In this document: one piece after another, positions 30,176 to 39,560 of the stretch
How the letters are laid out: every line of letters begins with the position of its first letter
Numbering within the stretch: the first letter of the stretch is position 1
Assembly (NCBI GenBank): GCA_022539475.1
Contig: VCMS01000092.1
Location: 1-64,000 of the forward strand
Direction of reading: 5' to 3'
Origin: Gracilaria domingensis
Taxonomy: Eukaryota; Rhodophyta; Florideophyceae; Gracilariales; Gracilariaceae
DNA: 64,000 bases
Translations under genes and position numbers: made by a program
The notes under the pieces: model-generated
Seen by the model: only the letters and a program-made list of their open reading frames with translations
The model's database searches: none
What the model was told of the DNA's origin: nothing

Positions 30176-33100
30176 ATGCGTTTCCACCATGTTCTCGTTG
30201 ACACCACCAGCGCTCTTCACTACTACCAAAAATCCGAAGCCTCGTCTAGCGCTGAAAAGGTTTCAAAAGACCTCCACGCCGTGATATTGAGTCTTCTTCG
30301 AGGCGCCAATTGCGAGAGCTTCACGTTTCATGCCTTCACTTCTCTTCTACCCTCCGCTCCATTGTGCCAAACTTTGCAGATGAGTCCTGGGACCCTGCAA
30401 AATCTGCAGAGCGAAATAACCACTAACCTACAATTGAATGCAACGGAACCATCATCAGCACCGAAAGGATCCGATGTGTCGATCTCTGGGGTGGTTAAGG
30501 TGCTGCAACGCCTCATGCGGAAGCTTACCAGCAGCCGTAATATGTATTCCGCAAAGCCTCCCAAGCACACTGTTCTCCTCTTCAGCTGCGGGCCGAGCGC
30601 CGAAAATGAAACTACGCTTAAGACACCGGGCGCTCTTGACACGCTAAGAGAAAGGGGTACATCACAGTCTTCGAATGTCTTGCGCGAGACTCTGGAGAAG
30701 TTGAAGGGTTGTGACATGCATCTCGTGTGGATATGTTTGGCACCGTCACCCCAGCTGTCCAGAACCGCGTTATCTGTAGCGGAGAAAACAAATCCCCTCG
30801 AAGCATGGGCTGTTAACAATACCCACTTACAAATCAAGTACTTTGCGGATCTTCTGAAGCCGAGACAACCTGCCAGATGCCCCCTGGCGTTCAGTCTTCA
30901 GAGAAGGCTTGGAATAGCTCCACGCTCTCGAGGAAGCCGCAAAACCGACACAAAGGCCTGTGAAAATGCTCGGATTGTCCTTGAATGCAATGACGAACAA
31001 GATGGACATATTCTTCTTTGTATTTCCAACGTGAGAATAATATCTTTGCAAGGAGCAACACAGAATGCGGAACAGGAAACGACTTTCGTCCTGTCCCATT
31101 ATCTGAAGAAGTGGGAAGCCCCTTCCCTCGAGAGAGCTTTTGGAAACACGAAGCCTAGGACACTAAAACCAAGAGCAGCAGATGACCTCGGGGCATTCGC
31201 ATCTTTCATGTCCTTTCTTGTACAGACGGAAACAGTATTTGTGGCAAACGAGTTTATTCTTGATCACCAGAAGAAAAACATCGAAAGTCGTCTTGTCATG
31301 ATTGTTCCTTACACTTCAAACATCGCATCAATTTGCCATATGCCGTATCATGTTAAGCCCCGCACCGCCGGCGGTTCCTCACTACCAACGAATTACCACC
31401 AATGGCGGAACTGGCACCGTGGTGGTCAAGCAAAGAGAATGAATATGGAATCCCTTGGAGCAGATAGATCCCCCGAGGGCTATGACAAGCTTCTTTCTAG
31501 TGTCTTTTTGAGCAATGCGTGGCAGGAAAGCTCCGACGCGAACGATCCTGGAAATCCTTTAAGTGCGGAACATGGCGCAAGTACGAGTAGAAGGGTCCGG
31601 AGACAAGTTGAAACAGAAATAGAGCGTAGCACTGGATCTTCATTGGTGCCAAATACCCGAGAAGAACTGTTGACAGAAAAAGTCACATTGAATGCTAAAG
31701 AATCTTCGATGAAGAAGAGCGACCACGAGCGGAAGTCTTCCAACGCATCGAAGACCCCGAAGAAGATAATATCGGATAGAAAACTAAGAGCCCCAATGAC
31801 TATCACAAAAAACGGATTCCGGTACAAGCGCGTTTCTGTCGATAGGCCAGTGCTGAACAGCCATCATAACAAATCAAACCCCGAAGTTCTGGGTCTCTCG
31901 TCAAAACCAAGCGTGTTCAAGGCTGCGAAACAGGTTGTCCACAGTTCTCCAAGATCGAGGAAGCCAAACACGATAGCAAAAGGAAAAGAGTCTTGTCCAC
32001 AAGACGTTCCTAAGCAGACCGGAATCCATGACAGGGTATTGACAAACAGGAGGAAGGCAACACAGAGGAGTTGTACAATGAAAGCAGAACAATTCGGTGG
32101 GAACAACCAAGGTTCACCGCTCAGGTTAAGCAAAATGGCCGATTGTAACCCTCGTGAAGACTCGGTGCTTGAAGGTTACTCGCCTTTCAAGGAACCGTCA
32201 CGCAGGGCGATATCGGCCTTCGCGAGAATTGCCACCCCAGAGATGGGAGTAGGCTCTCACTCTGCAACTGTGGAAGAACACCGGACTGCCATCTCATCAA
32301 CCACTGATCATTATAGCCATGAACGCAAATCCGTTCTTCAAAGCTCTGTGAGTGCCTTGAAAAGCCGAGAGGCAGAGAAACGACCCAGATCACCTTCAAT
32401 TTGGGACGGATTACAAGACAAAAGGAGGGAGAAAGAAGCGCGTTGGGGAGTTGTTCGTGAGAATTACGTACGACGACGCGTCAACGTCCAAGGCAAAGGA
32501 AGAATTGATGCGGAACCTAAGGAGAACTCTCCAATCTCTCAGCGCCAGAAGGCAGTTGTTTCGCCTCCATCCCATGCTGCTCAAGAACATTGTGAAGTGC
32601 GATATAAGGGAGATGGCAAGAAAAGGATTTCTGTAGACAAGGCTGTCTTGTATGGACAGAGAGAAGCGTGTTCTGGTGACTTCAGAGACGCAAGCAGCTG
32701 CAAGAAGACAGACGCGAGCAAGTCGAACTCTGAAAGCATGGGCTCCTTACTGACTCGAGCGACGCCTGAAGGGCAAGCTGTCGAGCCAGAAGACGAATTG
32801 AAAGCAGCATACGAGGCCGGGTGGAATCGGTCGTCGCCGACGGGCGAAACTCTCTCACAAATTATTCCTTCGAGCGTTGCAGTGACCGAAGCCATCCAGC
32901 AATTCGATACTGTGATCGGCGAGCTATCAAATCCTTCTACAAAGGGTTGGGAGCCGATAATAAGCAATGCAATGACTAAGCTATCCGTCATTTCTGAACA
33001 GCTTATAGCAATATCCCATTCTTGGCCACAGGTGCGTTCTTTGGCAAAGTGGAGGCTAAGAGATGATGACGCGATTATTGCCTCTATGCAGGGAGAGCAG

Positions 33101-34237
33101 AAGTTCTTATTCTCCGATGAGCATGCCCAAACCGAAGCGATCAGTGGGAAACTGTGGAAAGTTGTTTTTCAAGCCTTCGAGCAAGCAGTGTGGCTCCTTA
33201 TGAAACTCACGGATCCCAACGCAAAGGTCTCCCCAAATCTTTACAAGAAACCAGAGTTCTTTCGAAGGGCTACAACAATCTTGTCCTGCGCTCAAGTCAC
33301 TGCTGAACTCGCCTCGTCTGTTTTCGACTCCTCACAGTCCTTCCGTAGTGCATTGGACAGTTTCTTTAATTCAACATTAGTTCACTTTGCGCAGGCCTCA
33401 AACCACGGGAACCTCGTGTATTGGACACGTATTGTCTTCGAACACTTTGAAAAGGACCTCCCCCCCTTTGAAACTGCGGGCAATCCTCACACAAGGAAAG
33501 AAGCAAATGATAGTGCGAGTTCATCGAGCCTTGCTCCTCAAAAAGATACGATGAAAGATCGATGGCACGCTAAATCCACTTCGAGAGGACATCGTCCTGA
33601 TCTCAGTTCTAAGGCCCTAAGTAGAAATCCTTCAAACTTATTGCCCGAGAAAAAGCGAATGATCCAGAATTCGGAAACTCTCCGAAACCACCCAGCCTTC
33701 AGGAGAGGGAGAGTTTTCGTTGGTGCGCCAAAGAAGAAAAGGAAGCCCTCGCATATTCAGCCACCTTCAAGAAGTGCTTGCCCTTCAAATGCGCTGGATA
33801 GATTAATACACATGGGAAGTTTGCAATCTTCCCTTGATGCTATCAAAGTACCGGAAACAAGAGACCATTGTGACCGCGATGAAGCAGTGGAAGTGACCGA
33901 TGATGAGGCAGATAAGGCACTAGTCATGGCACCAAAGTCCAATCCCCCGAGGACTACAGAACGCGCGATTACTTTGGATGCTCACGGTAGTTCAAGACCA
34001 ACCGTTTCTACTGCTCATGATGCTTCCGAGAACGACACCGCAAACACAGTCAAGCTAGACCCCGTCAGAAAGAGGAAGCTGGCATTGCGAGACGACCTAA
34101 GGATTCAAGACCAGAACACAGATGCGATTGTTGATGAGCCAAAACCAAAAAGACCTCGTCGTGAGGAGCAAGGACCGACAATGTCTCTCTTGAACCGATT
34201 ACGGAATGCTGTTTCGAAGAAAATGAAACGTTGGTGA
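30176..34237 (+). CDS. Large nuclear protein, possibly Treslin/TICRR-like
   Basis: The product has 1353 residues in one exon. The first 260 residues look like a vWA-type fold: HHVLVDTTSALHYY as first strand, an alpha/beta pattern, then KHTVLLFSCGPS, then MHLVWICLAP. This is the arrangement at the N-terminus of metazoan Treslin (TICRR), which loads Cdc45 at replication origins. Residues about 460-870 are disordered and basic with several S/TP sites (ASKTPKK). A helical domain follows at about 890-1110. The C-terminus has further nuclear signals (RKRKLALRD, KPKRPRREEQ). An E2F-type promoter and a recombination gene as neighbour fit an S-phase role. No single motif proves the family. Confidence 0.38.
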   Translation: MRFHHVLVDTTSALHYYQKSEASSSAEKVSKDLHAVILSLLRGANCESFTFHAFTSLLPSAPLCQTLQMSPGTLQNLQSEITTNLQLNATEPSSAPKGSDVSISGVVKVLQRLMRKLTSSRNMYSAKPPKHTVLLFSCGPSAENETTLKTPGALDTLRERGTSQSSNVLRETLEKLKGCDMHLVWICLAPSPQLSRTALSVAEKTNPLEAWAVNNTHLQIKYFADLLKPRQPARCPLAFSLQRRLGIAPRSRGSRKTDTKACENARIVLECNDEQDGHILLCISNVRIISLQGATQNAEQETTFVLSHYLKKWEAPSLERAFGNTKPRTLKPRAADDLGAFASFMSFLVQTETVFVANEFILDHQKKNIESRLVMIVPYTSNIASICHMPYHVKPRTAGGSSLPTNYHQWRNWHRGGQAKRMNMESLGADRSPEGYDKLLSSVFLSNAWQESSDANDPGNPLSAEHGASTSRRVRRQVETEIERSTGSSLVPNTREELLTEKVTLNAKESSMKKSDHERKSSNASKTPKKIISDRKLRAPMTITKNGFRYKRVSVDRPVLNSHHNKSNPEVLGLSSKPSVFKAAKQVVHSSPRSRKPNTIAKGKESCPQDVPKQTGIHDRVLTNRRKATQRSCTMKAEQFGGNNQGSPLRLSKMADCNPREDSVLEGYSPFKEPSRRAISAFARIATPEMGVGSHSATVEEHRTAISSTTDHYSHERKSVLQSSVSALKSREAEKRPRSPSIWDGLQDKRREKEARWGVVRENYVRRRVNVQGKGRIDAEPKENSPISQRQKAVVSPPSHAAQEHCEVRYKGDGKKRISVDKAVLYGQREACSGDFRDASSCKKTDASKSNSESMGSLLTRATPEGQAVEPEDELKAAYEAGWNRSSPTGETLSQIIPSSVAVTEAIQQFDTVIGELSNPSTKGWEPIISNAMTKLSVISEQLIAISHSWPQVRSLAKWRLRDDDAIIASMQGEQKFLFSDEHAQTEAISGKLWKVVFQAFEQAVWLLMKLTDPNAKVSPNLYKKPEFFRRATTILSCAQVTAELASSVFDSSQSFRSALDSFFNSTLVHFAQASNHGNLVYWTRIVFEHFEKDLPPFETAGNPHTRKEANDSASSSSLAPQKDTMKDRWHAKSTSRGHRPDLSSKALSRNPSNLLPEKKRMIQNSETLRNHPAFRRGRVFVGAPKKKRKPSHIQPPSRSACPSNALDRLIHMGSLQSSLDAIKVPETRDHCDRDEAVEVTDDEADKALVMAPKSNPPRTTERAITLDAHGSSRPTVSTAHDASENDTANTVKLDPVRKRKLALRDDLRIQDQNTDAIVDEPKPKRPRREEQGPTMSLLNRLRNAVSKKMKRW

Positions 34238-34401
34238 TGAAATCACGTAGTGATTTGTTTTTTGTAGTCCACTCCACGCAGATGGAAGGAAGTAGAACAT
34301 TACTAACTGATAGGTGCAACGACAATTGCAACGAAGTTCGAGGGCTTGTTATGAGAGGCCACCACGCATACCTGCGCATTGCAGCAAGTCATACAGGATC
34401 T

Positions 34402-35457
34402 TCAATTTATTCCCTTTAAGAGCTGGTCAATCATAAGTTCTGATACGTTGTAATAACTGCCTCCAAAGATGTTGAAATGGTTCAGGTAGTGGTAAAGCTG
34501 ATACAGTTTACGTCGCGTCTTAAAACCTTCTGCTTCCGGAATAAATTTGCGATATGACGTCCAGAAGGCTGTCGTGAGTTCCATACACCACGACATTCCG
34601 AACTCTGCTTCGTGATGCCCGTAATAAGAGGCGGGATCGTAGATAACAGGCTCAGCAGATTTACCTACACCATTAACATTACCAGACCACAAATCTCCAT
34701 GCAGGATGCTCGGTTTTATTGTTCCCTTCACATCCTCAAATAGCTCGTCTAATCGTGAACACAGTTCATTGCCTTTTCTTATCAGATTCGAATCATTTGT
34801 AAGCATGAGCTGATGTCGAAGGCGCCTCTCACGAAAAAACTCAACCCAATCATCCATCCAACCGTTCGGTTGTGGGGTCGGCCCTAGTGTATTGTCAACA
34901 ACGAACCCAAACTTCCCTTCCTTTGCCTCATCGATGGTAGGCTCAGCAAGGTGCATTTTCGCCAGGTTTTCTCCGAGGCGAGCTTGGTCGAAGACGGAAT
35001 ACAAATCCAGGGCTTCCATGATAATGAAAGAACCTTCAATGCCTCTGAGGCTTCCACAGTGGTACACTTCTGGTACGCGAATTGTATGGGTGTTAAACAT
35101 GGCAGAAAGACTTTCCTTCTCACCAGCAAACATTTCGACATTCTCCCGACTGACCTTTGCGAAAAGTCGCTTCCCCTTGTCTGTGGTTATCATATGCATG
35201 ACTGCCCATCCAGATGAACCAGAACGGCTCATGGATGTGACTTTCCCGAATTGCAGCTCATTGGTTATCACTTCAGCTAATTCATCTGTCGCGACGGTTG
35301 CGGAAAATCGTGAACGTCCTCGCATCGCAAGGCGAACTCCCTTTCTGCTAGAACGATTCAATGCTCCTAGTTTAACTGGAGCGATGAATGAGGAAAGACT
35401 CACAGCGAACCCAGGGCATAGCAGAGAACCGCGGAGCCTTCCAGAATTTGTTTCCAT
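34402..35457 (-). CDS. Fructosamine/ketosamine-3-kinase, probably plastid-targeted
   Basis: The product is 351 residues from the first ATG at 35457; a GTG lies upstream. The enzyme phosphorylates sugar adducts on protein amines so that they fall off (deglycation). Visible signs are the ATP-binding RLFAKVSREN Lys, MEALDLYS hinge, FGFVVDNTLGPTPQPN (highly characteristic of the family), the catalytic LHGDLWSGN loop and the metal-binding IYDPASYYGHHEAEFGM. About 55 residues at the N-terminus are Ser/Arg-rich and acid-poor, without counterpart in bacterial homologues, which points to organelle import. Plants also carry a plastid form. Confidence 0.88.
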   Translation of the reverse strand: METNSGRLRGSLLCPGFAVSLSSFIAPVKLGALNRSSRKGVRLAMRGRSRFSATVATDELAEVITNELQFGKVTSMSRSGSSGWAVMHMITTDKGKRLFAKVSRENVEMFAGEKESLSAMFNTHTIRVPEVYHCGSLRGIEGSFIIMEALDLYSVFDQARLGENLAKMHLAEPTIDEAKEGKFGFVVDNTLGPTPQPNGWMDDWVEFFRERRLRHQLMLTNDSNLIRKGNELCSRLDELFEDVKGTIKPSILHGDLWSGNVNGVGKSAEPVIYDPASYYGHHEAEFGMSWCMELTTAFWTSYRKFIPEAEGFKTRRKLYQLYHYLNHFNIFGGSYYNVSELMIDQLLKGIN

Positions 35458-36823
35458 GATGTTACTTAGTGTCGGTAAGGTCTCTACCTTCACCTTTACA
35501 GGATATCTCCCTTGTTTGATATAGATTCAGAATCCCCTCGACGGCCTGTATCTCTTTGTTCGCTGCCAATGCCGGAGATGCAGGTCAGTCAGAGGCGGAA
35601 GGATAACCGAGACGCATAACAGAGATGGCTCATGAGTCCGTTCTCCCTCCCGCTAATGACATGCTGGGGGATACATAGTGGCAAAAATTGAGATCACCCT
35701 GATTTTGCGTCGGGTGATTTGTGGTAACGCTGCATAGCGGCGCCAGCAATTAACTACCGTCGGTAAAAGAACAACTTTCTCCCACCACTGCTGAGACTCT
35801 CTTGTTGTTGTAGGACAAGTTTGCTACACAAACGAGTATTTGCTAGAAGGTCGTACAATTGATATTTTTCTTCGATTCTCCTTTCATTATTGCATCATGT
35901 TGCGCTTCTCTTCTTCTGAAGGTGTGAGCAAAAAGTATGCAGTTCTAAGAAAGATAGCGTAGCCAAACTTCTCTGACAAGGATGAGCATACGCTCCCCAC
36001 CTACCTTCGGTAAGTCTTTAATGAGAGCACAAATCGCAAGGGACAAACAGGAAGATGACTAATCGACCCGGGAGGTCGTTAAACTCGTCCGAGCGATCGG
36101 TCAGCTCGCTGGTCGCCCTCATGGACCTGGGTGGCACGTCGCCAAAATGCCCCCCGTTTAGCTGCACGTTAGCAGTAGGTCACGAGCTGGTCATTGGAGC
36201 AAGGTCCTACCGCCGTTTCCATGAATTTTTCCCTCTGAGAAGGAAGAGCTCCAACAAGGCGCTGGAGGGGGGGGGGGGGGGGGGGGGGGCGGGGGTTTCC
36301 AGGGTTTTCGCGCAGTTCTTGCACCTGGTTTCCCCGATGATATTAGGATCAGGTGGAAAGAACGTCGCTCATGGTTTCTAGAGTGGCCAATGTGGTACAT
36401 GCGGAGCGCCTTCTCATGGTGTGCTCCTCTGCCGACGGTCTCTAGAGGATGAATGAAGAGAGTAGTGGGAGGAAGAAGGCGACAAGTCGGTAGCGAAACG
36501 CCCGCGGTCGGAAACACCTAAGATATCTAATACTTCCAATCGTAGTCCAGTTAGTGTAGTACGGCTACTTCGTTGTGATCAGTGGTTGCGATGTAGAGGT
36601 ATAATAATAGGTCGTTGGGTCTTGAGCAAACCCACGCGTAGGAGCGGAAATAGCTCCACCGTTTCCATAAATGAGAGAGAGAGAAAAGATGACTAATCTC
36701 TGGCAAAACTTTTGCGTTTGTTACAACAGAACCATTTATTGTTGCAACGAAGTAACTGATCTAAAAAAGGATATCCCTAGAACCTCAAAACCAACTCCCT
36801 TTCAACAAACGGCAAAACGATTA
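35458..36823. other. Intergenic region with a poly-G tract
   Basis: This 1.37-kb stretch lies between the fructosamine kinase start and the carboxylase end. It contains a run of 23 G at 36267-36289, then C and five more G. Frames crossing the run are artefacts of the repeat. No gene or RNA is supported. Confidence 0.5.
36267..36295. repeat. Poly-G tract
   Basis: Twenty-three G, one C, then five G. Length is probably unreliable in the assembly. Confidence 0.8.
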
Positions 36824-39010
36824 TCATCGAGTGTCGCCAGACTTACTATCACCGTCTCTATCCCATCCAAGTTTTCCCAGCTTACTGAATATTCCAAACG
36901 AAGATAAGGAAGGAGACCTTGTTGAATTCACAACACTGATTTTCTCTTGAATCGCTGCAATCATCTCTGCTCTCTCAGAGCTCGTTTTGCAATTTCGTAA
37001 GGCGGCCTCAATTCCGTCAACAAAACCTTCCTTAGATTGCTTTGAGCACTGCGTAACATCTGCGGCAATTCTAGAAGTTCTGATCTTCTCAATTCTCTTA
37101 TCGATCGCGTCTTCCTCAACCTCAAGCCAGTGGAAGACCCAACTATCATCTTCTTCGAATGAACCTTGACCTGATTTTTCCTTTACGTCCTCGAAGTCGC
37201 CCGTTCCATTTGGAACTGTGTGGGCACTCACTCCAGCCTCCATTCGATAATCAGCAGCCCATTTTCTTAAAAGACTTGTAATCTTTTCCAAGCACATGCT
37301 GGGATCTGCATCAAGTACCTTCTTTCGAACTCTCTCCTCGGCCAGTCGGCGTTGCAGACGCCAGTAGAAGAAAGAACGTGCCTCTTGCCAACAAATTACT
37401 CTTCGCACGGCACCTTTCGAAAGAAGTCGTCCAGGAGTATCATGAAGATCACAGAACGATGTCGCGATGCTTCTGTAGATTGGAAGGACCTCAACTTCTC
37501 GGGCATAAATCTCTTCATGAATTGACTGTTTCTTCTCGTCACTCAAGATTGCACCTGGTCGACTGGTTCCCCTTAGTTCCTCGTCAAGCTCTCTAAGCTT
37601 GGGGTCCAATTGATGCATGGTCTTAATCAAGTGTCGCCGTCGATATTTGACATCGACAGTTCCTTCCGGCTCCAAAACGCCACCTCTGGAAGTCGGATCC
37701 GCATACATTTCAATCATTTCAGGATTAATAAGCGTGTCAAGCACCACCCAGGCACCGCCTCTAAGCTCAGCCCCAGGAGGAAGATACACAAACACGGGTT
37801 GCTTGTAACAACGAAGAGCATCAACAATCAATGACCCAGACTTCAGAATTTCATCGAACATGTCGCGCATGCCTCCCGAAAACCCACGCCAGTTTGCTAG
37901 TATAAAAAGCGGAAGACCTTCACGGTCAAAATCTTTGATAGCCTGGGCAGTCTTCGCAGCAGAGTCGGGATACCAAACTTGCCCTGCTTGAGATACCACA
38001 CTTTCTCTTGTATCCGGAGAAGCAGGGTCTGCTGGTGTAACTCTCTCTACAGATCTTGTCTCAACAGCCACAACACCTGTAGGTACACCACCCAGACGAG
38101 CTCTTCCAACAATAACAGTCTTTGCCCATCCATCAAGGTACTCTTCCCATGAGTCCTTATCAAACAAGCCTCTAAGAAATCTTCTATCATCACCTGTGTT
38201 GTCCACTTCTCCAGCAATGAGTTTTAGTCTTGGATCATAAGGTTGTCCATTTGGTGGTGGAGTGGAGAGAATCGCTCGCGAAACGGGGTCTCTTGACTCA
38301 ACGATTGGTAGCTTTTCACCTTTGAACTTAGGAATATAGCTCAACCATCTCAACACAGCGTCAACCCCCTGAACATCATCGTCAACCTTTGTATGCGTAA
38401 TACCATTAGGATGCATAACTTTCGTTCCACCAAGCTGTTCGTTACTGATGTAAACATCATGACCAAGTACCTTGTTGAGCGCAGAATAGCCAGTTAAGAT
38501 TATAGGAGCGGCCGACTTCTTCTGAATAACTCGCTGCCCAAGACGGACAAGATAGGCACCGATGCCAACAGAACGTGAAGACACATAACTTAGCGTGAAC
38601 GTCTCTTCGTATGCTCGTGAAGTTTCACCAGCAATAAGTCCCGAACCCATTAAGTTTTCGACCCCTATTCCGTGCTCAAGTCCGATTATGTCTGTTACTT
38701 CGCGCATACCTTTTCCGACCTTTTTACCGACCCTTATCCCTTCACCAAGCTCTTGAAGATCTGATTCCTTCACAGCTATACACTTGAATCCCTTGCTTGG
38801 TACTGATGCGTCAATCCAGTCTACTTGAAGCTTTTCCCTTACTTCATCGGCAACACCAATCCTCGCGCCAGAATTCGCTGCCAAGTATATACGTGGTATT
38901 CCTCGCTCCCTTGCCATCTTTGATGCAGCACAGAAGAGCGTGTCTTCTTCGGGCCCGAATGAACCGCTTCGGAACGTGATGTCATTTATTACGATAAAGG
39001 TATGTCCCAT
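36824..39010 (-). CDS. ACC1: Acetyl-CoA carboxylase, C-terminal (carboxyltransferase) part
   Basis: These 728 codons form the carboxyltransferase half of the homomeric enzyme, which moves CO2 from biotin to acetyl-CoA to make malonyl-CoA. The frame covers ITFRSGSFGPEEDTLF, RGIPRIYLAANSGARIG, the oxyanion-forming GIGAYLVRLGQRVIQ, NEQLGGTKVMHPNGI, WRGFSGGMRDMFDEI and REVEVLPIY near the end. The apparent ATG at 39010 is internal: the protein continues into the frame that ends at 39550. Between them lies a damaged duplicate of this gene (39041-39560), so the split is probably not biological. The complete enzyme would be about 2,470 residues and intronless. Confidence 0.9.
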   Translation of the reverse strand: MGHTFIVINDITFRSGSFGPEEDTLFCAASKMARERGIPRIYLAANSGARIGVADEVREKLQVDWIDASVPSKGFKCIAVKESDLQELGEGIRVGKKVGKGMREVTDIIGLEHGIGVENLMGSGLIAGETSRAYEETFTLSYVSSRSVGIGAYLVRLGQRVIQKKSAAPIILTGYSALNKVLGHDVYISNEQLGGTKVMHPNGITHTKVDDDVQGVDAVLRWLSYIPKFKGEKLPIVESRDPVSRAILSTPPPNGQPYDPRLKLIAGEVDNTGDDRRFLRGLFDKDSWEEYLDGWAKTVIVGRARLGGVPTGVVAVETRSVERVTPADPASPDTRESVVSQAGQVWYPDSAAKTAQAIKDFDREGLPLFILANWRGFSGGMRDMFDEILKSGSLIVDALRCYKQPVFVYLPPGAELRGGAWVVLDTLINPEMIEMYADPTSRGGVLEPEGTVDVKYRRRHLIKTMHQLDPKLRELDEELRGTSRPGAILSDEKKQSIHEEIYAREVEVLPIYRSIATSFCDLHDTPGRLLSKGAVRRVICWQEARSFFYWRLQRRLAEERVRKKVLDADPSMCLEKITSLLRKWAADYRMEAGVSAHTVPNGTGDFEDVKEKSGQGSFEEDDSWVFHWLEVEEDAIDKRIEKIRTSRIAADVTQCSKQSKEGFVDGIEAALRNCKTSSERAEMIAAIQEKISVVNSTRSPSLSSFGIFSKLGKLGWDRDGDSKSGDTR

Positions 39011-39040
39011 AAACAGGTATTACGATGTTCGAAAAATTCC

Positions 39041-39560
39041 TACCAAGCTGTTCGTTACTGATGTAAACATCATGACCAAGTACCTTGTTGAGCGCAGAAT
39101 AGCCAGTTTATAAGCGGCCGACTTCTCTGAAAACTCGCTCCAAGACGACAAGATAGCACCGATGCCAACAGAACGTGAAGACACAAACTTAGCGTGAACG
39201 TCTCTCGTATGCTGAAGTTCACCAGCAATAAGTCCGAACCCATTAAGTTTCGACCCTATTCCTGCTCAAGTCGATTATGTCTGTTACTTCGCGCATACCT
39301 TTCCGACCTTTTTACCGACCCTTATCCCTTCACCAAGCTCTTGAAGATCTGATTCCTTCACAGCTATACACTTGAATCCCTTGCTTGGTACTGATGCGTC
39401 AATCCAGTCTACTTGAAGCTTTTCCCTTACTTCATCGGCAACACCAATCCTCGCGCCAGAATTCGCTGCCAAGTATATACGTGGTATTCCTGCTTGATCG
39501 ATGCAGACGAGAGGTTTTTCGGCCGATGACCGCTTCGGACGTATGTATTTCATAGTTGTC
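39041..39560 (-). repeat. Corrupted duplicate of 38429-39005 inside the carboxylase gene
   Basis: This segment repeats 38429-39005 of the same gene. Its outer parts differ almost only by 1-3-base deletions, many in short homopolymers. Its middle, about 39305-39490, is identical to the first copy. That is the look of an unpolished long read left in a contig, not of an old tandem duplication. A roughly 30-bp unrelated filler (39011-39040) sits at the seam. Confidence 0.85.

Noticed and set aside
36055-36381. A 108-codon frame with a poly-Gly run
   Set aside because: Its length depends on the poly-G tract, which keeps several frames open; no recognisable content.
39041-39560. Genuine ancient tandem duplication within the carboxylase gene
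   Set aside because: Differences are nearly all small deletions at the two ends with a perfect middle, which fits an uncorrected read rather than mutation over time.
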